Shown here in pieces: positions 54,009 to 63,142 of a stretch of DNA of 64,000 nt. The stretch is from Tropicimonas aquimaris (GTDB taxonomy: Bacteria; Pseudomonadota; Alphaproteobacteria; Rhodobacterales; Rhodobacteraceae). The DNA lies in the NCBI RefSeq assembly GCF_042676185.1, contig NZ_JBHTJT010000008.1:496001-560000 (forward strand), in the 5' to 3' direction. Numbering within the stretch: position 1 is the first letter of the stretch; the number at the start of each line of letters is the position of its first letter. Position numbers and translations under genes: made by a program. The notes beneath the pieces were generated by a model. It did no database searches and was not told the DNA's origin. It saw only the letters and a program-made list of their open reading frames with translations.

Positions 54009-55100
54009 ATGGCCTATACCATCGAGCAGATCGCGCAGGCGCTGGCCGCGCGGGCCGAAGGCGACGTGACGCTGGCGATCGACCACGCGGCAGAGCCTGC
54101 CGATGCCGGGCCGGGCGACCTCGCCATCGCGATGGCGCCGGCCTATGCCGAACGGTTGAAGGACGGTCGGGCGCGGGCGGCGATGCTCTGGGCCGACGCC
54201 GACTGGCGGGCGATGGGGCTCGACGCGGCGGTGCTGATCGAGCGGCCCCGCTATGCGCTCTCGGGCCTCACCCGGCTGCTCGATGCCGGCCCGGGCGTCG
54301 AGGTCGGCATTCACCGCACCGCCGTGATTGAGCCCACCGCGCGGATTGGCGCGGATTCCGCTATCGGCCCGTTCGTGGTGATCGGCCGCGACGTCGTGAT
54401 CGGCGAGGGCGCCAGGATTGCCGCCCATGTGAGCATCGGCGAAGGGTCGGTGATCGGCCCCGAGGCGGTGATCCATGCCGGGGTTCGCATCGGACGAAAC
54501 GTCCGGATCGGTGCGCGTTTCACGGCACAGCCCGGCGCGGTGATCGGCGGGGACGGGTTCTCCTTCGTCTCGCCGCAGGCTTCCGGCATGGAGCAGGCGC
54601 GCGGCGCGATGAGCGACGAGGTGCGGAACACGGGCCACAGCTGGGTCAAGATCCACTCCCTTGGCGGGGTGGAGATCGGCGACGACGTGGAGGTCGGCTC
54701 CAACGCCACGATCGATGCGGGCACGATCCGGGCGACACGCATCGGACGGGGCACCAAGATCGACAACCTCGTGATGATCGGCCACAACGTGATCACCGGC
54801 GAGGACTGCCTGTTCTGCGGCCATTCCGGGGTTGCCGGCTCTACGGTCGTTGGCGACCGGGTGGTGATGGCCGGTCAGTCCGGGCTCGCGGACAATATCA
54901 CGGTGGGCTCGGACGTGGTGATCTCGGCCGGTACCAAGGTGCTTTCGAACGTGCCGTCGGGGCGGGTGATGATGGGTTATCCGGCGACGAAGATGTCGCT
55001 GCAGGTCGAGAGCTACAAGGCGCTGCGCCGTCTGCCGCGCCTGTTCCGTGAGGTCGCGGAGGTGCGAAAGGTTCTTTCCAAGGTAGACCGCACGAACTAA
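54009..55100 (+). CDS. lpxD: UDP-3-O-(3-hydroxyacyl)glucosamine N-acyltransferase
   Basis: The protein has 363 residues. It adds the N-linked hydroxyacyl chain in lipid A synthesis, using an acyl carrier protein as donor. The N-terminal uridine-binding domain (1-100) is followed by a left-handed beta-helix of hexapeptide repeats (IGADSAIGPFVVIGRDVVIG and on) with the catalytic histidine in the MIGHNVITGEDCLFCGHSG region. It lies directly before a gene for an acyl carrier protein and one for a ketoacyl synthase, not in the usual lpxA/fabZ setting. Confidence 0.96.
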   Translation: MAYTIEQIAQALAARAEGDVTLAIDHAAEPADAGPGDLAIAMAPAYAERLKDGRARAAMLWADADWRAMGLDAAVLIERPRYALSGLTRLLDAGPGVEVGIHRTAVIEPTARIGADSAIGPFVVIGRDVVIGEGARIAAHVSIGEGSVIGPEAVIHAGVRIGRNVRIGARFTAQPGAVIGGDGFSFVSPQASGMEQARGAMSDEVRNTGHSWVKIHSLGGVEIGDDVEVGSNATIDAGTIRATRIGRGTKIDNLVMIGHNVITGEDCLFCGHSGVAGSTVVGDRVVMAGQSGLADNITVGSDVVISAGTKVLSNVPSGRVMMGYPATKMSLQVESYKALRRLPRLFREVAEVRKVLSKVDRTN

Positions 55101-55134
55101 ATGTGCCGGTCAAAGAGAGCAGGGAGCTGGCAAG

Positions 55135-55404
55135 ATGGCTGACAGCATCAGGGACCGGGTGATCGCGATCATCGCCGAGCAGGCGGTGCTGGAGCCGTCC
55201 GACGTCAAGATGGACGCGACTCTGGAGGATCTCGGCATCGACAGCCTCGGCCTGGTGGAGAGCATCTTCGCAATCGAGGAGGCCTTCGACATCTCCGTGC
55301 CCTTCAATGCCAACGAGCCCGAGAAAAGCGATTTCGACATCTCCTCCGTCGCTGCGATCGTCGCGGCGGTCGAAGGGTTGATCGCGGAGCAGACCGCCTC
55401 GTGA
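55135..55404 (+). CDS. Acyl carrier protein, specialised
   Basis: The protein has 89 residues, longer than housekeeping AcpP (about 77). The phosphopantetheine site is in LEDLGIDSLGLVESIFAIEE. The segment after helix 2, NANEPEKSDFDISSV, is longer than in AcpP and recalls AcpXL, the carrier for very-long-chain lipid A acyl groups in rhizobia. It lies 34 bases after lpxD and overlaps the ketoacyl synthase start (GTGA). I infer a carrier dedicated to lipid A. Confidence 0.88.
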   Translation: MADSIRDRVIAIIAEQAVLEPSDVKMDATLEDLGIDSLGLVESIFAIEEAFDISVPFNANEPEKSDFDISSVAAIVAAVEGLIAEQTAS

Positions 55405-56609
55405 AGCGCGTCGTCATTACCGGCCAGGGCACGATCAATGCCCTGGGATCGAACGTTGCCGAGACCTGGGAGGCAATGCGCGAGGGACGGTGCGGTATCG
55501 GTCCGCTCGAGGTGCGCGATGTCGAACGGCTGGCGATCCAGATCGGCGGGCAGGTGCGCGGCTATGATCCCGATGCCGTGTTCAACCGCCAGCAGATCGT
55601 TCTCTACGATCGGTTCACCCAGTTCACGCTGCTCTCCGCCCGCGAGGCGATCGCGCAGGCGGGGCTGACCTTCGTCGGCGATCTCGCGGCGCGCACCGGG
55701 GTCGTGCTCGGCAATTCCGGCGGTGGCATGAACACGCTCGACGAGAATTACCGCTCGGTCTACGAGGACGGCAAGAACCGCGTGCATCCCTTCGTGGTAC
55801 CGAAGCTGATGAACAACGCCGCCGCGAGCCACGTCTCGATGGAATTCAACCTCAAGGGCCCGACCTTCACGGTCTCCACGGCCTGCGCTTCCTCGAACCA
55901 CGCGATGGGGCAGGCGTTCCAGCTGATCCGCTGCGGGATGGCCGAGGTGATGATCACCGGCGGCTCGGAATCCATGCTCTGTTTCGGCGGGGTGAAAGCC
56001 TGGGAAGGGCTGCGGGTGATGTCCAAGGACGCCTGCCGCCCGTTCTCTGCCAATCGCAACGGCATGGTGCAGGGCGAAGGCGCGGCGGTTTTCGTCTTCG
56101 AGGAATACGAGCACGCGAAGAAGCGTGGCGCGGACATCATCGCCGAGGTGATCGGCTTCGCCATGACCTCGGATGCGGCAGACATCGTGATGCCCTCCAA
56201 GCAGGGCGCTGCCCGAACCATCGTCGGGGCCATGCGCGACGCGAAGGTCAATTCCGACGAGGTGGGCTACATCAACGCCCACGGCACCGGGACGGCCGCC
56301 AACGACAAGACGGAATGCGCCGCGGTGGCCGATGCGCTCGGACATCATGCGAACGACCTGATGATCTCCTCGACCAAGTCGATGCACGGCCACCTGATCG
56401 GCGGCACCGGCGCGGTGGAACTGCTCGCCTGCACCATGGCGCTGCGCGAGGGCGTGATCGCGCCGACCATCGGCTACGAGGAGCCGGACCCGGAATGCGC
56501 GCTCGATGTGGTTCCCAACGTGGCCCGCGACGCGGAGGTCGACGTGGTCCTGTCCAACGCCTTCGCCTTTGGCGGCCTCAACGCGGTGCTGGCGCTGCGC
56601 AAGGTCTGA
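55401..56609 (+). CDS. Beta-ketoacyl-ACP synthase (FabF-like), specialised
   Basis: The protein has 402 residues, the KAS II length, starting at GTG. The Cys-His-His triad is in VSTACASSNHAMGQAF, NAHGTGTAANDKTECAA and TKSMHGHLIGGTGAVELLA. It elongates acyl chains on ACP. It is translationally coupled to the preceding carrier protein and lies next to lpxD, so it probably extends the fatty acid for lipid A on that carrier. It is distinct from a housekeeping fabF, which is usually next to acpP and fabD/G. Confidence 0.9.
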   Translation: MKRVVITGQGTINALGSNVAETWEAMREGRCGIGPLEVRDVERLAIQIGGQVRGYDPDAVFNRQQIVLYDRFTQFTLLSAREAIAQAGLTFVGDLAARTGVVLGNSGGGMNTLDENYRSVYEDGKNRVHPFVVPKLMNNAAASHVSMEFNLKGPTFTVSTACASSNHAMGQAFQLIRCGMAEVMITGGSESMLCFGGVKAWEGLRVMSKDACRPFSANRNGMVQGEGAAVFVFEEYEHAKKRGADIIAEVIGFAMTSDAADIVMPSKQGAARTIVGAMRDAKVNSDEVGYINAHGTGTAANDKTECAAVADALGHHANDLMISSTKSMHGHLIGGTGAVELLACTMALREGVIAPTIGYEEPDPECALDVVPNVARDAEVDVVLSNAFAFGGLNAVLALRKV

Positions 56610-56653
56610 GGCGCTGTCGGGCATCTTTCCGGATAGCATGACGCTCGAATGAA

Positions 56654-56678
56654 AACGCCGCCCGGCGAGGGCGGCGTT
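56654..56678 (-). terminator. Hairpin terminator between the KAS and IalB genes
   Basis: A perfect 10-bp stem AACGCCGCCC / GGGCGGCGTT with a 5-base loop lies between the convergent genes. Read on the minus strand it ends in TTTTC after the ialB-like gene; on the plus strand it follows the KAS gene by 45 bases, so it may serve both. Confidence 0.7.
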
Positions 56679-56711
56679 CGAGATGTCGGATCTGACAGGC
56701 GCAGGCCGAGA

Positions 56712-57410
56712 TCAGTTGGCGTTCCCGTTCTGCTGCTCGGCAGTGGCCTTCTCGACCGCGGCCGAGTTCAGCGCGTTGAGTTCGGTAATCGTGCTGAAAC
56801 CGGCCGTGAAGCCCGTGAGCGACAGGCCGAGGGCCACTGTCTGATCCGGCGCCACCAGCGGGACGATGGCAAGGCTTGCAGCATTGCCGCGCTTGAAGCG
56901 CTCGACGTCCTCCTGGGAGAACCCGACGCGGGCCACGCAGCCGCGCTCGGTGCAGAAATTGAACGGGTACTTGCGCCCGGCGCCGCCATCGACCGAGAGC
57001 GTGACCTGACCGGTCAACAGGGTCTCGAGCGGCGTCACGATGGTCGCCCCTGCAGCGACCTGGCCGCCGCGGTCGAGGTTGACCAGTTCGATCGTGGACA
57101 CGGCGTTGCCGGCCTCGTCGCGCAGGACCTGGTGCAACGCGCACGGGTCCGCTTCGAGTGGGGTGCGAATGCAGCGGATTTCCCAGTCGCCCGAGACGTC
57201 ATGGATGTATGTCTGGCCGAATTCGCTCTCGGTCGCCACCGGCTCACCCATGCTGAGGCCCAGATCGCTGCCTTCGGTCTGCTCCGCCGTCTCGGCGGGG
57301 GCCGCATCGGCCGGGGCGTCAGTGGCGGCGTCCTGCGCGAGAGCGGGTATTGCGGCAAGCAATGCAGCCAGCGCCAGGGCGGAAAGACGGGTCTGAAGGA
57401 TATTGGTCAT
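56712..57410 (-). CDS. Invasion-associated locus B (IalB) family protein
   Basis: The protein has 232 residues. A signal peptide (about 1-25, ending PALAQ) precedes an Ala/Glu/Pro-rich linker (about 26-48), then an IalB-type domain: SGDWEIRCIRTPLEADPCAL and later FNFCTERGCVARVGFS, with four cysteines that fit two disulfides, and TVALGLSLTGFTAGFST at the end. In Bartonella IalB is linked to red-cell invasion, but relatives are common in free-living alphaproteobacteria and their role there is unknown. It is exported to the periplasm or surface. Confidence 0.88.
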   Translation of the reverse strand: MTNILQTRLSALALAALLAAIPALAQDAATDAPADAAPAETAEQTEGSDLGLSMGEPVATESEFGQTYIHDVSGDWEIRCIRTPLEADPCALHQVLRDEAGNAVSTIELVNLDRGGQVAAGATIVTPLETLLTGQVTLSVDGGAGRKYPFNFCTERGCVARVGFSQEDVERFKRGNAASLAIVPLVAPDQTVALGLSLTGFTAGFSTITELNALNSAAVEKATAEQQNGNAN

Positions 57411-57929
57411 GTGTGAACTTCGCTTTACGGCTCGAGTTTTGTCCTGCTTCTTTGGCGCCGGATGTAACATGCGGCGTCTCGAGTGTCAGGTGGGAAAGTT
57501 GGCCGGGCCATGGTGTGGGGGTGGGTCGGTTGCGGAACCTTGCCGACCCGCGCGCCGTCTGTCTCCACGTAGGGCGGGAAACCGGCGACGGCAAAAAAGG
57601 GCCCCTGAGGACCCTTTTCCGGGGCGAACCCCAAACGCATTTTTGCGCTTTTTCTTTACTCCCTGTCGGACGGGCCGACTTGACGGGGGTGACGCTATGA
57701 TCATTGAAAATGGTGGTCAACAGACAAATTCCGCTTAGACGGTATTTTGATCGATCATGGCGCCCATTCCGATAGTTGATGAAAGAAATGGCGGTGCAGG
57801 GAGCGCGATCAGCCCGTCATCTAGTGGGGCAACGCCGGGTGGATCTGTATGCCGTGGAACACCTCGGCTATGGCAAATGCCGGTTAACAGTGTATTTTTC
57901 GGTGAAGCTGGCAGGCAGGAGGGCAGGCG
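57411..57929. other. Intergenic gap between the IalB-type and DUF853 genes
   Basis: No protein gene is supported in these 519 bases. The gap holds the promoter of the ialB-like gene on the minus strand, three successive hairpins at 57595-57650 (entered separately as a candidate small RNA), and a palindrome TGATCGATCA (57748-57757). Frames open on both strands are Arg/Pro-rich and lack ribosome sites. The DUF853 gene has a good site, GCAGGAGGG, just before 57930. Confidence 0.5.
57593..57687 (-). ncRNA. Candidate small RNA with three hairpins and a terminator
   Basis: Read on the minus strand, an approximately 95-base transcript would contain a hairpin around 57633-57650 (core CGCA-TTTT-TGCG on the plus strand), a second GGGG-CGAA-CCCC (57621-57632), then a terminator with stem AAAAGGG / CCCTTTT plus GG/CC inside (57595-57618), ending in six T at 57598-57593. 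A -35-like TTGACC (57720-57715) and a weak -10-like CATAGC (57699-57694), 15 bases apart, lie upstream. No protein gene on this strand ends here, so the terminator is otherwise unexplained. Confidence 0.35.
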
Positions 57930-59477
57930 ATGGATCGGATATTCGTGGGCGGAGGCGGCGAGGGCTACGGCACCGCACAGGACCTGCTGCTCCGCTACGG
58001 CAACCGGCACGGGTTGATCGCCGGGGCCACCGGAACCGGCAAGACCGTTACGCTGCAAATCCTGACCGAGGGATTCTCCGCTGCCGGGGTGCCGGTGTTC
58101 CTGTCGGATGTGAAGGGCGACCTCAGCGGGCTCGCGGCGGCCGGATCGGCCGAGGCGGGCACACACGCCCCCTTTACCGAGCGGGCCTCGACCATCGGGC
58201 TCCTGGATTATGCCTACCAGGCCTTCCCCGTCACCTTCTGGGATCTTTTCGGCGAGAGCGGCCACCCGGTGCGCACCACGGTCGAGGAGATGGGGCCGCT
58301 GCTATTGTCGCGGCTGATGGAACTGACCGAGGTTCAGGAGGGCATTCTCAACATCGCCTTCCGGGTGGCCGACGAACAAGGCTGGCCGCTGCTGGACCTG
58401 AAGGACCTGCAATCTCTGCTCGTCTGGCTGGGCGAGAACCGCAACGACCTGTCGCTGCGCTATGGAAATATCTCCACCGCTTCGGTGGGCGCGATCCAGC
58501 GCCGGCTTCTGGTGCTGGAAACGGAAGGCGGCGCGCAGTTCTTCGGCGAGCCGGCGCTGGCGCTGGACGACCTGTTCCTGACAGACGAGGCCGGGCGCGG
58601 GCGGGTCAACATCCTCGCGGCCGACAAGCTGATCGCCTCGCCACGGCTCTATGCGACCTTCCTGCTCTGGCTCCTGAGCGAGCTGTTCGAAAGCCTGCCT
58701 GAGGTGGGCGATCCGGATAAGCCGAAGCTCGTGTTCTTTTTCGACGAGGCGCACCTGCTCTTCGACGATGCGCCCAAGGCGCTGGTCGACAAGGTCGAGC
58801 AGGTGGCGCGCCTGATCCGCTCAAAGGGCGTGGGCGTATATTTCGTGACCCAGAACCCGGATGACGTGCCCGAAGACGTGCTTGGCCAGCTTGGCAACCG
58901 GGTGCAGCACGCGCTGCGTGCCTTCACGGCGCGCGACCGGCGGGCGTTGAAACAGGCCGCCGAGACCTACCGCGACAACCCCGCTTTCGACATCGAACAG
59001 GCGATCCGCGAAGTCGGCACCGGTGAGGCGGTGACCTCGTTCCTGGTGAAGAAGGGGATGCCGGGCATCGCGGAGCGGACCCTGATCCGGCCACCGTCCT
59101 CGCAGCTCGGCCCGATCGCGCCTGACCTCCGCAAGCAGGTGATGGCGGCGTCGCCGGTGGCGGGCCGCTACGACACCACGCTGGACCGGGAAAGCGCGTT
59201 CGAGATGCTGAAGGCACGGACCGAGGCCGCGGCCGCCGAGGCGGAGGCAGCGGAGAAGGCGCAAGATGATCTGTCGGTGGCCATGCGGGAATACAATTCC
59301 GCCCGCCGCTACTCCGGCACCCGGGTCGGGCGCTCCACCTCCACGTCCAGCAGCCGATTTTCGCGGAGCGACAGCGTGGCCGAAGCCTTCGCCAAGAGCT
59401 TCGCCCGTCAGCTGGGGACGAAGTCGGGGCAGGCCGTGGTCCGCGGCATCCTGGGTGGCTTGTTCAAGGGGCGGTAA
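57930..59477 (+). CDS. DUF853 / HerA-like ATPase (YjgR type)
   Basis: The protein has 515 residues. It is a P-loop ATPase of the HerA/FtsK-related DUF853 group: Walker A GLIAGATGTGKTVTLQILTE, Walker B KLVFFFDEAHLLFDD and an arginine/sensor region GVGVYFVTQNPDDVPEDVLG. The last 80 residues have a charged coiled coil (about 430-460) and a Ser/Arg/Thr-rich link. The function of E. coli YjgR is unknown; HerA relatives translocate DNA. No NurA nuclease is adjacent. Confidence 0.9.
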   Translation: MDRIFVGGGGEGYGTAQDLLLRYGNRHGLIAGATGTGKTVTLQILTEGFSAAGVPVFLSDVKGDLSGLAAAGSAEAGTHAPFTERASTIGLLDYAYQAFPVTFWDLFGESGHPVRTTVEEMGPLLLSRLMELTEVQEGILNIAFRVADEQGWPLLDLKDLQSLLVWLGENRNDLSLRYGNISTASVGAIQRRLLVLETEGGAQFFGEPALALDDLFLTDEAGRGRVNILAADKLIASPRLYATFLLWLLSELFESLPEVGDPDKPKLVFFFDEAHLLFDDAPKALVDKVEQVARLIRSKGVGVYFVTQNPDDVPEDVLGQLGNRVQHALRAFTARDRRALKQAAETYRDNPAFDIEQAIREVGTGEAVTSFLVKKGMPGIAERTLIRPPSSQLGPIAPDLRKQVMAASPVAGRYDTTLDRESAFEMLKARTEAAAAEAEAAEKAQDDLSVAMREYNSARRYSGTRVGRSTSTSSSRFSRSDSVAEAFAKSFARQLGTKSGQAVVRGILGGLFKGR

Positions 59478-60023
59478 GCGCGCGGCCAGGTGTCGGAGCA
59501 AAGCACGCCACTCTCGCGGCCTTTGGGAGGCCTCAGGCCTTCCCGGAGCCAGCTGGGCGCTTGGCGTTGCAGCGCCGTCCCAATCAGGGTTGTCCGGCGT
59601 CCCTCCTGCAGCCCTTGGGCACGTCCGACGTCGAAGCCGTCCAACGGGGCGCCGGGATCAGGTTCCTTGCCAGGTGCCGCGAAACCGAAAGCTTGATCCC
59701 CGCGCGGTCACCAGCAGGCGCCGCAACCGCGAGGAGGTCGAGAACAACTCGGCAGTCAACACGTTGGAGATGGCACTCCAGCGATCTGAGATGCCCATCG
59801 GGCCACAGGACCGGGCGCTGTATTCCCCCGCCAGCCGTCGCGATATGTCCGACCATTAGGTGAACCGGCTGCTGGCCCGGGTCGCAGGCCTACCCGTCTT
59901 CGCTGTCCTTGCGGTGATACTCCCGGGGCGTGCAATGGGCCCGAACACGCGCTTTCGAACCGGATTTCCGCCGGTACGCCCAGCGGGCTTCTCCGTCGCG
60001 GGTGCTTGCCACCCCTTTGGCGG
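59478..60023. other. Intergenic gap, no gene supported
   Basis: These 546 bases lie between the DUF853 gene and the convergent TPR gene. Several frames are open, as everywhere in GC-rich DNA, but none has a ribosome site, a family signature or plausible composition throughout. A minus-strand frame ending at 59890 codes for a basic tail (GSKARVRAHCTPREYHRKDS) that might be the remnant of a small gene. No terminator with a T-run was found. Confidence 0.4.
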
Positions 60024-61664
60024 TCAGGCCGCCGCGGCCTTTCGGCAATAGCAGGACGCACGGATCGGGACTGTGGCCCGCGCGGCGGCCTGGTCCAGTT
60101 GCTGCCGGATATGGGCGGCTTCGACCCGCTCGCCACGTCGCACGAGGCATTCATGGAGGCCGTGCAGGCTCCAGACATTCCTCGGGTGCTGGCAGGCGCG
60201 CGGCAGCGTCTGGTCGAGACCGAGATCGGCCCGGTAAACGGCTTCCGCTTCCGCGTATTGCCCGGCGTCTATCAGCAGGGCCCCGAGGGCGTGGCGGGTT
60301 GGCTGCATCCAGCCCCACGGCTCGTCGTAGATGAGCGAGTCGTCGAGGTCCACCGAGCGCCGCAAGTGGGCGAGACCTTCTTCCACCCGTCCGGCCTTAT
60401 AGGCGACCTCGCCATCCATCATCGCCTCGCCGATCAGCAGAACGTCCTCGCAGGTGTTGTTGAAGACCAACCAATCCTCGGGAACCGCTTTCCGGGCCGC
60501 CACTGCAAGCTCGCGTTCGGCTGCCGCCTCCTCGTGCCGCCCGAGATTGGCGAGCGCGATGGTCCGGGCCTGGTGCATGGCGGCGGTCGTGTAGCAATAG
60601 AGCTCCCGATCCTCGGGGAACGGCTCGTCGAGCACGGCCTGCCACTGGCCGAAGCGGATCATGACGTGGATTTTCTTGCCGTAGAAGCTCTCGAAGAGCT
60701 CCGGCATGAAGCGCACGACCTCGTCCGGCAGCATCCGCATCAATTCCTCTGAGGCTGCGAGCGCCACCTCGGGCTGGCCGAGAAACATCGCCCCATAGGC
60801 TTCGAAATGGACGTTGTGAATGCGGTAGACGGTGTAGAAATTCTGTGCGCCGGCATAAGCTTCGTAGGCGCGGTCGACGGCAGCTGCGCGGCGGTTCCGG
60901 GAGATCACGTTCTGGTAGTCGCCGCAGAGCAGGTCGATATGGGTCGCCATGTGGACGAGGTGGCCGCTGGCGGGCACAAGGTCGACCAGACGGTCGCCGT
61001 GTCGCAGCGCGACTTCCGGGGTCGGCGACATTTCCATCAGGTGAATGTACATGTGCAGCAGGCCGGGGTGGTTCCAGGCGTCGGGATGTTCGCCGAAGGC
61101 GCGTTCCAGCGCGTCTTTGGCACGTTCGGTCGTCGCGCCCTCAGCAGGTTTGCCCGTCTTGAGACTCCATAGCAGCCAGGGCGTCCGGTTCATGTGGGCT
61201 TCCGCATAGATCGAAACGACATCACGATCGTCGGGGTGGGCGGCATAGACCTTCTCCATCGCTTCGGAGAAGTCGTCGTTCCACGGATCGTAATCCTCGA
61301 TTGCGGGGTCGGTGGGGAAGCGTTCCGCCAGAGCGGCGATCAGATCATTCTCCACCGCCGAGAGACTTTCGCGCAGCGCCGTGGCCTCAGAGAGCGCCTT
61401 GTGGGCCCGGTCCAAGGTGGCCACGCGTTCTTCCGCGTCGAAGAATTCCCAAGGCTTGTTGTAATTGGGGCCGATTGCATAGGCGACGCCCCAATGCGCC
61501 ATGCCACAGTCCGGATCTGCCGCGATGGCCCGCTCGAAACAGGCGGCGGCTTCCTCGTGGTTGTAGCCATAGAGCCAGACAATCCCCTGGTTGAAAGCGT
61601 CCTGTGCCTCGGGGGACGTGGTGGTAACCGGGCGGGCATAGGTGCCCAGATCGAAATGCGTCAT
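60024..61664 (-). CDS. TPR (TTC38-like) protein
   Basis: The protein has 546 residues, no signal peptide, and helical repeats throughout. Characteristic segments are FNQGIVWLYGYNHEEAAACF near residue 25, LLHMYIHLMEMSP and the conserved PASGHLVHMATHIDLLCGDY in the middle, and GALLIDAGQYAEAEAVYRAD near residue 480. The layout agrees with the TTC38-like tetratricopeptide family found in many proteobacteria. It is thought to bind proteins, but partners are unknown. It is a single gene with a 186-base gap to the aminotransferase gene. Confidence 0.85.
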   Translation of the reverse strand: MTHFDLGTYARPVTTTSPEAQDAFNQGIVWLYGYNHEEAAACFERAIAADPDCGMAHWGVAYAIGPNYNKPWEFFDAEERVATLDRAHKALSEATALRESLSAVENDLIAALAERFPTDPAIEDYDPWNDDFSEAMEKVYAAHPDDRDVVSIYAEAHMNRTPWLLWSLKTGKPAEGATTERAKDALERAFGEHPDAWNHPGLLHMYIHLMEMSPTPEVALRHGDRLVDLVPASGHLVHMATHIDLLCGDYQNVISRNRRAAAVDRAYEAYAGAQNFYTVYRIHNVHFEAYGAMFLGQPEVALAASEELMRMLPDEVVRFMPELFESFYGKKIHVMIRFGQWQAVLDEPFPEDRELYCYTTAAMHQARTIALANLGRHEEAAAERELAVAARKAVPEDWLVFNNTCEDVLLIGEAMMDGEVAYKAGRVEEGLAHLRRSVDLDDSLIYDEPWGWMQPTRHALGALLIDAGQYAEAEAVYRADLGLDQTLPRACQHPRNVWSLHGLHECLVRRGERVEAAHIRQQLDQAAARATVPIRASCYCRKAAAA

Positions 61665-61850
61665 GGCCTCTCCTCGGGGTGGGGAGTTGAAATGCGGACA
61701 CCGCGACCAGTGGTGAAGGAAACAAATTTACCAGGGCAGGGTATCACATCGGGCTGTTTTCGTCAGTGTCCGGCGGCTGCCGCGCGGGGCGCGCACCTGC
61801 AGAGGGCGAGGCTCGGGATGCGCCTGGCCCGATCCGGGGGGCAAGGGAAG

Positions 61851-63131
61851 CTAGGCCGGCGCGGCGATTTCGGTGTGCCGGTGCGCCGTTGCAAAGGCGC
61901 GGATCGCGTCGATCGTTCTCTCGATCTCGCTCTTCGGATAGCCGGGGTAGATCGGAAGCAGCACGGTACGCGCGGCAATCTTCTGGGTGTTCGGGCAGTC
62001 CCCGTGGAACTCGGCGAAGGCCTGCGTCGCCGCGAGGTTGTGGTAGTATTGCGCTCGCACGTCACGGCCGCTCGCCAGCATGTGGCGCATGAAGGCGTCG
62101 CGTCCGTCGAGCTGGACAGGGTAGCTGAGATAGGTGTTGCGCCCGTCGTCGTTCATCGGCGGAAGCCGCAGCCATTCGAGGTCGGACAGCCCGTCATGGT
62201 AGAGTTTCGCGTGCTCCACCCGGCGCTGACGGTCGGGCTCGATCGAGGGGAGTTGCATCAGGGCAAGACGCGCCTGCATTGGCGACATCCGGCGCTGGTA
62301 GTGCTCCGGAATTTCGTCGCGCCGCTCGATGTAGGATTCCGCGGCAATCGCGCGGTCGACCATCCCGGTTTCCTTTCGCGCATCCAGCCGGACGAGGGGG
62401 AAAGTCACGCCCTGAAAGATCAGCGGGGCGGTCATGATGTCGAGCAGCACGGTGGTCGCGGCGCGTCTGACAAGCCGGCCGAGCGGTTCGAAGTCGAAGA
62501 CGCTCAGGCGGTCGCGCGCCTGTTCGAACAACGCGTCGTTCGACGTGACCAGCATGCCGCCGAAGATGGTGTTGACGTTCTTTGCCCGGCTGAAGCTGAA
62601 GATCGCCGCCGCACCGAAGCTTCCCACGGCGCGACCGCCGATCCGCGCGCCCAGCGATTGCGCGCAATCCTCGACAACCGGGACCCCGCGTTCCGTACAG
62701 ATATCGAGGATCGCTTCGATGTCACAGGAGAGACCGTGGATATGGGTGGCCAGAACTGCCCCTGTCCTTGGGCTCAGGGCCGCGCGCACGGCCTCCGGGC
62801 TCAGGTTGCCTGTACTCGGATCGACATCGGCGAACACCGGCACGCCACCGGCCGCCAGCACCATGTTGACCACGTCGTAGATCGTGTAGGGCGACAGCAC
62901 GACTTCCTGACCGGGGGCGATCATTTCCGACAGCGCGAGATAGATGCCGACGCGTCCTTGCGGCAGGCACAGCGCGTGCCGGGTGCCCTGCATCCGGGCG
63001 AAGGCGGCTTCCAGTCGCTGCAGATCCTCCTCGCCCCGATGCGCGCCAAGGCTCAGCGCGTCGGCGACGATGCGTCCGTAGATCGCCGGTGCGCCGTAGG
63101 TTCTGGAGCGGGGATAAGGAGAGAGGTGCAT
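61851..63131 (-). CDS. DegT/DnrJ/EryC1-type PLP aminotransferase
   Basis: The protein has 426 residues. It fits the sugar aminotransferase fold type I: RLEAAFARMQGTRHALCLPQ, substrate/PLP pocket VVEDCAQSLGARIGG with the Asp of the cofactor site, and the PLP lysine in FSFSRAKNVNTIFGG. These enzymes make amino sugars for surface glycans or antibiotics, though some act on other keto compounds. It lies 11 bases after the ATP-grasp gene, so the two act together. Compared with most members it has a longer middle segment (about 200-300, rich in Arg), perhaps for membrane or partner contact. Confidence 0.87.
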   Translation of the reverse strand: MHLSPYPRSRTYGAPAIYGRIVADALSLGAHRGEEDLQRLEAAFARMQGTRHALCLPQGRVGIYLALSEMIAPGQEVVLSPYTIYDVVNMVLAAGGVPVFADVDPSTGNLSPEAVRAALSPRTGAVLATHIHGLSCDIEAILDICTERGVPVVEDCAQSLGARIGGRAVGSFGAAAIFSFSRAKNVNTIFGGMLVTSNDALFEQARDRLSVFDFEPLGRLVRRAATTVLLDIMTAPLIFQGVTFPLVRLDARKETGMVDRAIAAESYIERRDEIPEHYQRRMSPMQARLALMQLPSIEPDRQRRVEHAKLYHDGLSDLEWLRLPPMNDDGRNTYLSYPVQLDGRDAFMRHMLASGRDVRAQYYHNLAATQAFAEFHGDCPNTQKIAARTVLLPIYPGYPKSEIERTIDAIRAFATAHRHTEIAAPA

Positions 63132-63142
63132 CCGTGCCTCCC

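Noticed and set aside
57411..57929. A tRNA in the gap, suggested by GGTTCG-like words
   Set aside because: The words form a 4-base loop hairpin (GGGG-CGAA-CCCC) and no acceptor, D or anticodon arms can be drawn around them.
59756..60178. Small genes on the minus strand in the gap before the TPR gene
   Set aside because: Several overlapping frames are open but they are Arg/Pro/Ser-rich, lack ribosome sites and partly overlap the TPR gene.
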